In this document: piece after piece, positions 1 through 5,181 of the stretch
How positions within the stretch are numbered: the stretch's first letter is position 1
How the letters are laid out: each line of letters starts with the position of its first letter
Assembly (NCBI GenBank): GCA_034211115.1
Contig: JAXHTH010000355.1
Span: 1-5,713, forward strand
Direction of reading: 5' to 3'
From: JAXHTH01 sp034211115
Lineage (GTDB): Bacteria; Planctomycetota; Phycisphaerae; Phycisphaerales; SM1A02
DNA length: 5,713 nt
Notes under the pieces: model-generated
Told to the model about the DNA's origin: nothing
The model's input: the letters and a program-made list of their open reading frames with translations, nothing else
Databases searched by the model: none
Made by a program: the position numbers and the translations under genes

Positions 1-821
1 TGCTGGAGCTGCGCAAGACGCTCAACGAGCAGCTCCAGCAACGGGTCCATGTTGAGGCTCATCGAGACCTGGTAATGCGGGATGGTGGTCTTGGACTCGA
101 CGAGGCGCTTGGCGATCGTCTGCCGCATGTTCGAGAGCGGGACCTTCCGCGGCCGGATGGCCTCGCTGAGGGCCAGCGCCGTCGGTTCGCCGGCCCCGAC
201 GCGGGTGGTGGGCACCTTCGCCGACTCGGCCGGGGCGGGCTCGCGCTCCGCTTCAGCCTCGCCCGCCCTCGCCGAGGGCGGGACCGAGGCGGCGGTCTCC
301 TGCGCCGCCTCGATCGCCGCGAGCACATCGCGCTTGATGATCCGCCCGGACGGGCCGGAGCCGGAGAGGCTGCCGACATCGAGGTCGTGCTCATCGGCCA
401 GCCGCCGGGCGACGGGGCTGATGCGAATGCGATCGCGGCGCGGCGGCTCGGCCTCCCCGGCGGCGGGGGCGGGCTCGCGCTCGGCCGGTTTCTCCTCCCC
501 CGGCTCCTCTTCGGCCGGTTTCTTCTCGGCGGGCGCGGCGCCGCCCGATTCCCCGCCCCGGGCGACCTCCGAGACGTCCTCATCCTCCTCGGCGAGGAGG
601 GCGATGACGTGGCCCACCTCGACCGTCTCCCCCTCGCCCACGAGGATCTTCGCCACCGTGCCGTCGTCGTAAACGCTCAGCTCCATCGTGGCCTTGTCCG
701 TCTCGACGTCCGCCACCACGTCGCCGGACGAGACGGCATCACCTTCCGAGACGCTCCACTTGATGATGGTTCCCGTCTCCATGGTGTCCGACAGGCGCGG
801 CATGGTGATTTCGATGGGCAT
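1..821 (-). CDS. pdhC: Pyruvate dehydrogenase E2 component, dihydrolipoamide acetyltransferase (C-terminus missing at window edge)
   Basis: E2 core enzyme of the cytoplasmic pyruvate dehydrogenase complex; it takes the acetyl group from E1 onto a lipoyl-lysine and transfers it to CoA. The 273 visible codons show an N-terminal lipoyl domain (about residues 1-77) with the lipoylation motif ETDKATMEL, so Lys43 is the expected lipoyl site. A charged Pro/Ala/Glu linker (about 85-130) follows, then a peripheral subunit-binding domain (about 131-170, RISPVARRLA ... GPSGRIIKRDV), a second linker (172-220), and the start of the catalytic domain (from about 223: RKVPLSNMRQTIAKRLVESK, then TIPHY). The catalytic HxxxDG motif would lie beyond the left edge. 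The start MPIEITMPRLSDTME matches the family's canonical N-terminus, though no Shine-Dalgarno precedes it. It lies 89 bp downstream of pdhB on the same strand, so it is probably the third gene of the operon. A 2-oxoglutarate or branched-chain E2 is less likely given the E1 neighbours. Confidence 0.95.
   Translation of the reverse strand, partial: MPIEITMPRLSDTMETGTIIKWSVSEGDAVSSGDVVADVETDKATMELSVYDDGTVAKILVGEGETVEVGHVIALLAEEDEDVSEVARGGESGGAAPAEKKPAEEEPGEEKPAEREPAPAAGEAEPPRRDRIRISPVARRLADEHDLDVGSLSGSGPSGRIIKRDVLAAIEAAQETAASVPPSARAGEAEAEREPAPAESAKVPTTRVGAGEPTALALSEAIRPRKVPLSNMRQTIAKRLVESKTTIPHYQVSMSLNMDPLLELLVERLAQLQ
232..482. repeat. 17-bp exact direct repeat in the two E2 linkers
   Basis: GGGGCGGGCTCGCGCTC occurs at 232-248 and again at 466-482. 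On the coding strand both copies give EREPAPA, once in the linker after the lipoyl domain and once in the linker before the catalytic domain. A shorter tandem duplication (TCGGCCGGTTTCT at 481 and 511, 30 bp apart) gives the EKPAE/KKPAE repeats of the first linker. Confidence 0.7.
256..290. repeat. Interrupted inverted repeat inside the E2 linker coding sequence
   Basis: GCCTCG (256-261) and CCCGCCCTCG (262-271) are mirrored by CGAGGGCGGG (273-282) and CGAGGC (285-290), with a single central C and a 2-nt interruption: 16 matched pairs over 35 bp. It encodes part of the second, unstructured linker of E2 (about residues 177-189), where in-frame insertions would be tolerated. Confidence 0.65.
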
Positions 822-852
822 GGCGGTCGGCTCGTGTCGTCTCGTCGTCGGG

Positions 853-876
853 GCCCACCCACGGGAGCGGGTGGGC
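853..876. repeat. 8-bp inverted repeat in the pdhB-pdhC gap
   Basis: Perfect inverted repeat GCCCACCC (853-860) and GGGTGGGC (869-876) around an 8-nt loop, in the 89-bp gap between E1 beta and E2. In the minus-strand transcript it would form a GC-rich hairpin ending about 31 nt before the pdhC start codon. No T-run follows it in the direction of transcription, so it does not look like an intrinsic terminator. An mRNA-stability or processing hairpin that adjusts the E2:E1 ratio is possible, but that is inference. Confidence 0.6.
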
Positions 877-910
877 GTTGGGTGGTCATGCGCGCTGAAT
901 TCGAGGCGCG

Positions 911-1894
911 TCAGGCGTTGTACGTCGCGTGGCGCGCCGCTTCCGTGATCTTGCGCACGTTCGGCAGCATCTCCTGCTCGAGGTTGTAGGCGTACGGGGC
1001 GGGGACATCATCGCTGTGCACGCGGTAGACGTGGTTGTCGAGATCGTCGAAGCACGCCCGGTGCACCTGGGCGGCGACCTCCGCGCCCGGCGAGGCGAAC
1101 GGCCAGGACTGATCCACCACCACGCAGCAGTTCGTCTTCCGCACGGACTTCACGATCGTGTCGATGTCCAGCGGGCGGATGGTGCGGCCGTCGATGACCT
1201 CGCAGTCGATGCCGTCTTTGGCCAGCGCTTCGGCGGCTTCGAGGCAGAAGTTCACGGGCCGGCCGAAGGAGACGATCGTGCAGTCGCCGCCCGGCCGGCG
1301 GATCAGCGCCTCGCCGAACGGGATCGTGTATTCCTCCTCGGGCACGTCGCCCTTGACCGACAGCAGCCGCTCGGACTCGAGGAAGAAGACGGGATCGTCA
1401 TCGCGGATGGCGGTCTTGAGCAGTCCCTTGGCGTCGTAGGGATCGGAGGGGATGGCGATCTTCACCCCGGGCACGTTGGCGTAGAGGCCTTCGACGCACC
1501 AGGAGTGGGTGGAGCCGAGCTGCCCGCCGGCCCCGTCATTGCCGCGGAAGACGATGGGGCAGCCGAGCTGGCCCCCGGACATGTAGCGCATCTTGGGCGC
1601 GTTGTTGAGCACCTGGTCGGCGGCGACGAGGCTGAAGGACCAGCTCATGAACTCGATGATGGGGCGGAGGCCCATCATCGCCGCCCCGATCCCCAGTCCG
1701 GAGAAGCCCGCTTCGCTGATGGGCGTGTCGATCACCCGCCGCGGGCCGAACTCCTCGAGCATGCCGCGGCTGACCTTGTACGCCCCGCTGTACTCGGCGA
1801 CCTCCTCGCCCATGAGAAAGACGCGCTCATCGCGGCGCATCTCTTCGCTCATCGCTTCGCGCAGGGCGTCTCGGAATTCGATGGATCGGGGCAT
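911..1894 (-). CDS. pdhB: Pyruvate dehydrogenase E1 component, beta subunit
   Basis: Beta subunit of the heterotetrameric (alpha2beta2) E1 of the PDH complex; with E1 alpha it decarboxylates pyruvate and reductively acetylates the E2 lipoyl group. The 327 residues are the usual length. The N-terminal pyrimidine-binding fold contains MGEEVAEYSGAYKVSRGM (28-45) and the conserved DTPISEAGFSGLGIGAA block (56-72), in which Glu61 matches the glutamate that activates the thiamine diphosphate aminopyrimidine ring. This is followed by RPIIEFM (77-83) and YMSGG (104-108). The C-terminal transketolase domain has DGRTIRPLDIDTI (235-247) and the family ending DVPAPYAYNLEQEMLPN (296-312). Where many homologues have EEGW, this one has DQSW (261-264). 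The start fits family alignments, but the 20 bases upstream are CA-rich repeat with no Shine-Dalgarno. Acetoin dehydrogenase beta is the main alternative; the E1 alpha and E2 neighbours favour PDH. Confidence 0.95.
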   Translation of the reverse strand: MPRSIEFRDALREAMSEEMRRDERVFLMGEEVAEYSGAYKVSRGMLEEFGPRRVIDTPISEAGFSGLGIGAAMMGLRPIIEFMSWSFSLVAADQVLNNAPKMRYMSGGQLGCPIVFRGNDGAGGQLGSTHSWCVEGLYANVPGVKIAIPSDPYDAKGLLKTAIRDDDPVFFLESERLLSVKGDVPEEEYTIPFGEALIRRPGGDCTIVSFGRPVNFCLEAAEALAKDGIDCEVIDGRTIRPLDIDTIVKSVRKTNCCVVVDQSWPFASPGAEVAAQVHRACFDDLDNHVYRVHSDDVPAPYAYNLEQEMLPNVRKITEAARHATYNA

Positions 1895-1898
1895 GGGG

Positions 1899-1936
1899 GT
1901 GTTGGTTGTGATTGGTCTTTGGTTGTTGGTTGTTGG
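1899..1936. repeat. Heptanucleotide tandem array, CCAACAA type (minus-strand reading)
   Basis: Read on the minus strand, 1936 down to 1909 divides into four 7-bp units: CCAACAA, CCAACAA, CCAAAGA, CCAATCA. More degenerate CAACCAAC-type sequence continues to about 1899. It lies only a few bases upstream of the pdhB start codon (1894), so it forms the pdhB ribosome landing region, which is CA-rich, lacks a Shine-Dalgarno and is likely unstructured. The period of seven matches the second array at 1994-2049. It resembles the short tandemly repeated repetitive (STRR) heptamers described in cyanobacteria, by analogy only. Confidence 0.7.
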
Positions 1937-1947
1937 CCAGTGGATTC

Positions 1948-1975
1948 CGGGGGCTCGCGACGGGGCTTGCCCCCG
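1948..1975. repeat. GC-rich inverted repeat between the two heptamer arrays
   Basis: CGGGGGC (1948-1954) and GCCCCCG (1969-1975) form a perfect 7-bp inverted repeat with a 14-nt loop. It sits between the CCAACAA array and the GAGTGAT array in the pdhA-pdhB gap. No T-run follows on the minus strand, so a rho-independent terminator is unlikely. It may be the core of a mobile intergenic palindrome that carries the flanking arrays. Confidence 0.65.
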
Positions 1976-1993
1976 TATTCAGCGCCCGTTTTC

Positions 1994-2049
1994 ATCACTT
2001 ATCACTCATCACTCAGCACGCATCACTCATCGCTCATCGCTCATCACTC
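1994..2049. repeat. Heptanucleotide tandem array, GAGTGAT type (minus-strand reading), eight units, containing the pdhA stop codon
   Basis: Eight contiguous 7-bp units on the minus strand, from 2049 down to 1994: GAGTGAT, GAGCGAT, GAGCGAT, GAGTGAT, GCGTGCT, GAGTGAT, GAGTGAT, AAGTGAT. Adjacent GAGTGAT units carry TGA both inside the unit and across the junction. Because seven is not a multiple of three, every minus-strand frame is stopped, while all three plus-strand frames stay open. The TGA of pdhA (2046-2044) lies within the first unit. Confidence 0.85.
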
Positions 2050-3123
2050 TCTCATCATCTCCGGCAGGCTGGTTCCCTGATAGGGACCCCAATAGCCGGT
2101 GTAGACGTCGGTGTAGAGCTCCGTGTTGTCCGGGACGGGCGAATCGTTGGCCCACTTCATCGCCGCCCGCACCTGTTTCTTGACGTCCTTGGTCATCGCG
2201 GTGTGCTCGTCGTCCGTGAAGCCGTGCTCGCGCTTGAGGTGCTCGACGAGCTTCTCGATCGCGTCCTTCGCCTCGTACTCCTCCTCCTCTTCCTTGGTGC
2301 GGTACTTGCGCGGGTCGGACATCGAGTGCCCCTTGTAGCGGTAGGTGCGCATCTCGATGAACGCGGGACGCGAGGTTTCGCGGCACCGATCGATCATGGG
2401 TCTGATGCCGTCGTAGACGGCCATGATGTCCATGCCGTCGATGGAGGCGCTGTCCATCCCGTACGCGGCGGCCTTGGCGGTGATCTCGTGGCCCATCGTC
2501 GTGCCGCGGGAGATGGAGGTGCCCATCGAGTAGCCGTTGTTCTCGCAGATGAAGAGCACGGGCAGGTCGAGGATGCCCGCGAGGTTCATGGATTCGTGAA
2601 ACGCGCCCTGGTTGAGCGCCCCGTCGCCGAAGAAGCAGAGCGTGACGCGGTCGGACTTGCGCCGGCCGATGACCTCATCCTCGTACTTGGTGGCGAATGC
2701 GAGGCCGGCCCCGAGCGGGGTCTGGGCGGCGACGATCCCGTGCCCGCCGTACATGTGACGGGACGCGTCGAAGAAGTGCATCGACCCGCCCTTGCCCTTG
2801 GCGCAGCCGCCGATGCGGCCGAACAGCTCGGCCATGCCGTACTTCGGGTCCATCCCCCGCGCCAGGGCGTGGCCGTGATCGCGATAGGCGGTGATGATCG
2901 GGTCGTCATCGCGGGCGGCGGCGGTGCAGCCGACGGCGACCGCCTCCTGGCCGATGTAGACGTGGCAGAACCCCCCCACCTGCCGGTTCTGGTAGGCCTG
3001 CATCGTGCGGACCTCGAACTCCCGGATGAGGAGCATGTCACGCAGCCACTGCCGGAGGGTGTCCGGGGGCAGTTGGGCGGCGAGCGGCGCTTCGCCGGCG
3101 CGCGATGTGGCTTCAGTCGCCAT
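2044..3123 (-). CDS. pdhA: Pyruvate dehydrogenase E1 component, alpha subunit
   Basis: Alpha subunit of the heterotetrameric PDH E1; it binds the thiamine diphosphate (ThDP) cofactor and Mg and decarboxylates pyruvate. The 359 residues are a normal length. Visible landmarks are LLIREFEVRTMQAYQNRQVGG (31-51), GQEAVAVG (58-65), YRDHGHALARG (80-90), GKGGSMHFF (110-118), and the ThDP/Mg motif running from GDG (166-168) to ENN (194-196) with NQGAFHESMN between. The conserved C-terminal loop is YRYKGHSMSDPRKYRTKEE (261-279). The ATG at 3123 is preferred because AGGA (minus strand, 3135-3132) lies 8 nt upstream and the protein then begins just before the family's conserved region. The frame stays open to an ATG at 3231, but those 36 extra residues are low-complexity and unlike the family. 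First gene of the operon, with 149 bp to pdhB filled by repeats. Acetoin dehydrogenase alpha is the main alternative. Confidence 0.95.
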   Translation of the reverse strand: MATEATSRAGEAPLAAQLPPDTLRQWLRDMLLIREFEVRTMQAYQNRQVGGFCHVYIGQEAVAVGCTAAARDDDPIITAYRDHGHALARGMDPKYGMAELFGRIGGCAKGKGGSMHFFDASRHMYGGHGIVAAQTPLGAGLAFATKYEDEVIGRRKSDRVTLCFFGDGALNQGAFHESMNLAGILDLPVLFICENNGYSMGTSISRGTTMGHEITAKAAAYGMDSASIDGMDIMAVYDGIRPMIDRCRETSRPAFIEMRTYRYKGHSMSDPRKYRTKEEEEEYEAKDAIEKLVEHLKREHGFTDDEHTAMTKDVKKQVRAAMKWANDSPVPDNTELYTDVYTGYWGPYQGTSLPEMMRE

Positions 3124-3131
3124 CGATCCGT

Positions 3132-3135
3132 TCCT
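3132..3135 (-). promoter_or_regulatory. Ribosome binding site of pdhA
   Basis: AGGA on the minus strand, 8 nt before the ATG at 3123. It decides between this start and an in-frame ATG at 3231 that has no such site. Of the three PDH genes here it is the only one with a recognisable Shine-Dalgarno. Confidence 0.6.
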
Positions 3136-3259
3136 GGAGCCGGGTTCGTCCTTTTCCTCCCTCGCCGGATCGAGATCCGGCCGAGGCTCGGTCGCCCGCG
3201 AGTGTCCACGATCGTAACCGCTCGGGCCCACATCGGACAGCGAGGGCAGTCCGCGTGAG

Positions 3260-3312
3260 GCGGATGCGAGGGGCGGATTGCACCGCGGGCGGATATCGAT
3301 AACACTATCCGC
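3260..3312. promoter_or_regulatory. Candidate operator region: four GCGGAT copies, two forming a GCGGATA-N10-TATCCGC inverted repeat
   Basis: GCGGAT occurs at 3260-3265, 3273-3278 and 3289-3294, and inverted (ATCCGC) at 3307-3312. The last two extend to a perfect 7-bp inverted repeat, 3289-3295 and 3306-3312, with a 10-nt spacer centred about 80 bp before the transporter start and 177 bp before pdhA. Arms of this size and spacing are typical of dimeric repressor or activator sites. A weak promoter-like pair (TTGCAC 3278-3283, then TAACAC 3300-3305 after 16 nt) overlaps it. No regulator gene is in the window, so the protein that would bind is unknown. Confidence 0.45.
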
Positions 3313-3366
3313 TTGTCTCGATCCGGCCCCGCCCGGTCGCCGATCTCATCGACCCCCCTCAGCAGC

Positions 3367-3371
3367 AGGAG
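3367..3371 (+). promoter_or_regulatory. Ribosome binding site supporting a GTG start for the transporter
   Basis: AGGAG lies 9 nt before the GTG at 3381. It supports this start over the downstream ATG in the same frame at 3402, which has no site at suitable spacing and would trim the short hydrophilic N-terminus just before the first membrane helix. Confidence 0.7.
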
Positions 3372-3380
3372 CGACCACCC

Positions 3381-4685
3381 GTGCCCGAACAACAGAAGGT
3401 GATGAACCGTTGGCTTGTCGTCGTTGGTGGAATCCTCATCCAGCTTTGCCTCGGCGCGATCTATGCCTGGTCGGCCTTCACCAAACAACTCAACGAGGCG
3501 CCGTTCGAGTTCTCCAAGACGAAGACTCAATGGGTCTTCGCCGTCGGCCTGGCGTCCTTCGCCTTCTTCATGGCCCTTATCGCGGGCAAGTGGCAGGCGA
3601 AGGTCGGGCCGCGCATCGTCGCCATCACGGGCGGCATCATCATGGGCGCCGGCTACGTCCTGGCCAGCTTCGCGCCCAGCGATCCCAGCGGGTTCTGGTG
3701 GATCATGATCGGCGTGGGCCTGCTCGGCGGCGCGGGCATCGGGTTCGCCTACGTCTGCCCCATCGCCTGCCTCGTCAAGTGGTTCCCCGACAAGAAGGGC
3801 ATGATCACCGGCCTCGCCGTGGCCGGCTTCGGGTTCGGCGCGCTGATCTGGGTCAAGCTCACCGGCGGCTTTACCTTCGGGCCCGTCAAGCTCAGCGGCG
3901 ACTGGTCCGGACTCTACGGCATGGGCTGGACGGTGCAGGAAGTCTTCCGACTCTACGGCATCCTCTTCGCCGTCATCGTCTTCCTCGGCGCGCTGGTCAT
4001 GATCAACCCGCCCGACGGCTGGCAACCGAAAGGCTGGATCCCCCCGGAAGCCGGCCACGCCTCCTCGGGCGCGGCCAACTTCAGCATGGGCCAGATGGTC
4101 GGAACCCCCCAGTTCTGGGGGCTGTTCTTCACCTTCGTCTTCGGCGCCACCGCGGGACTGATGGTCATCGGCGTGATCCGCCTGTTCGGCGTGGACGCCC
4201 TCACCGAGGGGGGGCTGGAGGAGGCCAAGGCGGTCACCATCACCGGCACCGCGATGGGCCTGTTCTACGCCCTGCTCAACGGGCTGGGACGCATCATCTG
4301 GGGCACGATCTCCGATTTCACGGGCCGCAAGGCCGCCATCATCCTCATGTCCCTCGCCCAGGGCATCATGATGATCCTGTTCTTCTTCATCGGGGGCACC
4401 GAGTGGGGCCTCTACGTTGGGGCGGCGATCATCGGGTTCAACTTCGGCGGCAACTTCGCCCTCTTCCCCGCCGCCACCGCCGACTTCTTCGGCAACAGGA
4501 ACGTGGGCAGCAATTACCCGCTGGTGTTCCTCGCCTACGGCGTGGGCGGGATCGTGGGCCCGATCCTCGGCGGGCGGATGGGTGACGAGCAGGCCTGGAT
4601 GTGGGCGTTCATCCCCGCGGGCATCGCCTGCCTGCTGGGGGCGGTGATCATGATCGCGATGAAGCCGCCGCGCAACCTCGCCTGA
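3381..4685 (+). CDS. Major facilitator transporter, oxalate:formate antiporter (OFA) family; substrate unknown
   Basis: Inner-membrane carrier of 434 residues with about twelve hydrophobic segments (near 10-33, 50-69, 77-98, 106-133, 140-162, 186-208, 243-270, 284-309, 316-337, 342-368, 377-399, 405-427) and a hydrophilic central loop (about 209-240). The first helix, WLVVVGGILIQLCLGAIYAW (11-30), is the OFA signature. GKWQAKVGPR (69-78) is the loop 2-3 motif and SDFTGRK (311-317) its repeat between helices 8 and 9. OFA carriers exchange or import small carboxylates such as oxalate, formate or related 2-oxoacids. Arg304 in NGLGRIIWG matches the helix-8 arginine of OxlT (Arg272). In helix 11 the OxlT lysine (Lys355) position appears to be Tyr386 (FLAYGVGG), so oxalate exchange is doubtful. 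It is divergent from the PDH operon, which suggests but does not prove a pyruvate-related carboxylate. GTG start with a good Shine-Dalgarno; own terminator downstream. Confidence 0.88.
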   Translation: MPEQQKVMNRWLVVVGGILIQLCLGAIYAWSAFTKQLNEAPFEFSKTKTQWVFAVGLASFAFFMALIAGKWQAKVGPRIVAITGGIIMGAGYVLASFAPSDPSGFWWIMIGVGLLGGAGIGFAYVCPIACLVKWFPDKKGMITGLAVAGFGFGALIWVKLTGGFTFGPVKLSGDWSGLYGMGWTVQEVFRLYGILFAVIVFLGALVMINPPDGWQPKGWIPPEAGHASSGAANFSMGQMVGTPQFWGLFFTFVFGATAGLMVIGVIRLFGVDALTEGGLEEAKAVTITGTAMGLFYALLNGLGRIIWGTISDFTGRKAAIILMSLAQGIMMILFFFIGGTEWGLYVGAAIIGFNFGGNFALFPAATADFFGNRNVGSNYPLVFLAYGVGGIVGPILGGRMGDEQAWMWAFIPAGIACLLGAVIMIAMKPPRNLA

Positions 4686-4755
4686 CCCGGCCCCTTGCCC
4701 TCCCGACTCCCGGAAGGGGGGCCACAGGGTGTCGATTCGCCTCGCGTCACCGATC

Positions 4756-4790
4756 CCGGCCCGGGCCGTTCAGGTCCGGGCCGGTTCTTT
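4756..4790 (+). terminator. Rho-independent terminator of the transporter gene
   Basis: A 12-bp stem pairs CCGGCCCGGGCC (4756-4767) with GGTCCGGGCCGG (4773-4784), with one G-U wobble, a 5-nt loop GTTCA, and TTCTTT (4785-4790) after it. It lies 70 bp after the transporter stop codon, in the right orientation to end the plus-strand transcript and insulate the downstream promoter at 5147. Confidence 0.85.
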
Positions 4791-4807
4791 GCGCCTCCGC
4801 CCCGATT

Positions 4808-4827
4808 ACCCGTTCAAGTGGGTTTTT
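4808..4827 (+). terminator. Possible backup terminator hairpin
   Basis: ACCCG (4808-4812) can pair with TGGGT (4819-4823; one G-U) around a 6-nt loop, and the run continues as TTTT (4824-4827). The stem is short, so termination would be weak. It lies 18 bp beyond the main terminator, and its loop region shares the near-identical string CCGTTCARGT with the main hairpin. Confidence 0.35.
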
Positions 4828-5146
4828 CCAGGAACCGCGAGGACGTGGGAAGGCGCACCGGGTGCATGCCCATGCGCCCTCCCGCGCCTTTCGAGAGCCG
4901 GGGCGGGAATCGCTCATTGCGAGCGGCGGCGGCCGCCGCCGACCCGCAGGGCCCGGGCGCTTCGACGCGACCCTCCGGGCCGCGGGCGGTGCGGGGGCCG
5001 TGCACCCGATCAAACACCGACTCGTGCGGGGCCGGTCGGCGGATGAACGCCCGTCGATCGATCCGCGAGCACGGCCGTTGCGCCGAAGCGCGGCCGCCGC
5101 CGGGTATAAACGGACGCCGAACTCTATGAACGTGAGGAGCGAAACC
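4828..5146. other. Gene-free GC-rich spacer
   Basis: I see no convincing gene, tRNA or known structured RNA here. Reading frames that stay open across it are Arg/Pro/Gly-rich, have no Shine-Dalgarno and show no recognisable domain, as expected from chance in very GC-rich sequence. It contains a perfect 18-bp palindrome (CGGCGGCGG/CCGCCGCCG, 4924-4941) and a smaller 6-bp inverted repeat (GGCGCA 4852-4857 with TGCGCC 4873-4878). Base composition becomes less GC-rich from about 5110 as the promoter is approached. Confidence 0.6.
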
Positions 5147-5175
5147 TTGACGGTCTAAAGGGCCCCATGTATACT
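5147..5175 (+). promoter_or_regulatory. Near-consensus sigma70-type promoter for the secreted-protein gene
   Basis: TTGACG (-35, 5147-5152) and TATACT (-10, 5170-5175), each five of six to consensus, are separated by exactly 17 nt. Transcription would begin around 5180-5184, giving a leader of about 165 nt before the ATG at 5347. It is by far the best promoter match I found in the window and sits in a locally less GC-rich stretch, suggesting strong, probably housekeeping expression. Confidence 0.8.
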
Positions 5176-5181
5176 GCCGAT

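Noticed and set aside
1994..2049. CRISPR array
   Set aside because: The units are only 7 bp and directly contiguous, with no spacers and no cas genes nearby.
3124..3231. A 36-residue longer N-terminus of E1 alpha starting at 3231
   Set aside because: No ribosome binding site at that ATG; the extra residues are charged low-complexity sequence, while the ATG at 3123 has AGGA at good spacing and fits family length.
929..3258. Long open reading frames on the plus strand across the PDH genes and the repeat region
   Set aside because: They are antisense to clear pdhA/pdhB coding sequence, have His/Arg/Gly-rich composition and no recognisable domain. They stay open because of high G+C and because the heptamer array has no plus-strand stops.
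3278..4585. Long open frame overlapping the transporter on the same strand
   Set aside because: It is the shifted frame of the transporter gene, giving an Arg/His/Gly-rich product, whereas the real frame gives twelve membrane helices and OFA motifs.
4808..4830. tRNA-like T-loop (GTTCAAGT) followed by TTCCA
   Set aside because: The invariant G53-C61 pair is broken (G opposite G) and no D-arm, anticodon arm or matching acceptor strand is found upstream. A weak terminator explains it better.
5078..5110. Promoter from TTGCGC and TATAAA
   Set aside because: The spacing of 21 nt is too long and the -35 is poor; the pair at 5147/5170 with 17-nt spacing is much better.
4601..5158. Open reading frames in the spacer after the transporter
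   Set aside because: They overlap the transporter 3' end, the terminator and the promoter, lack a Shine-Dalgarno and have Arg/Pro/Gly-rich chance-like composition.
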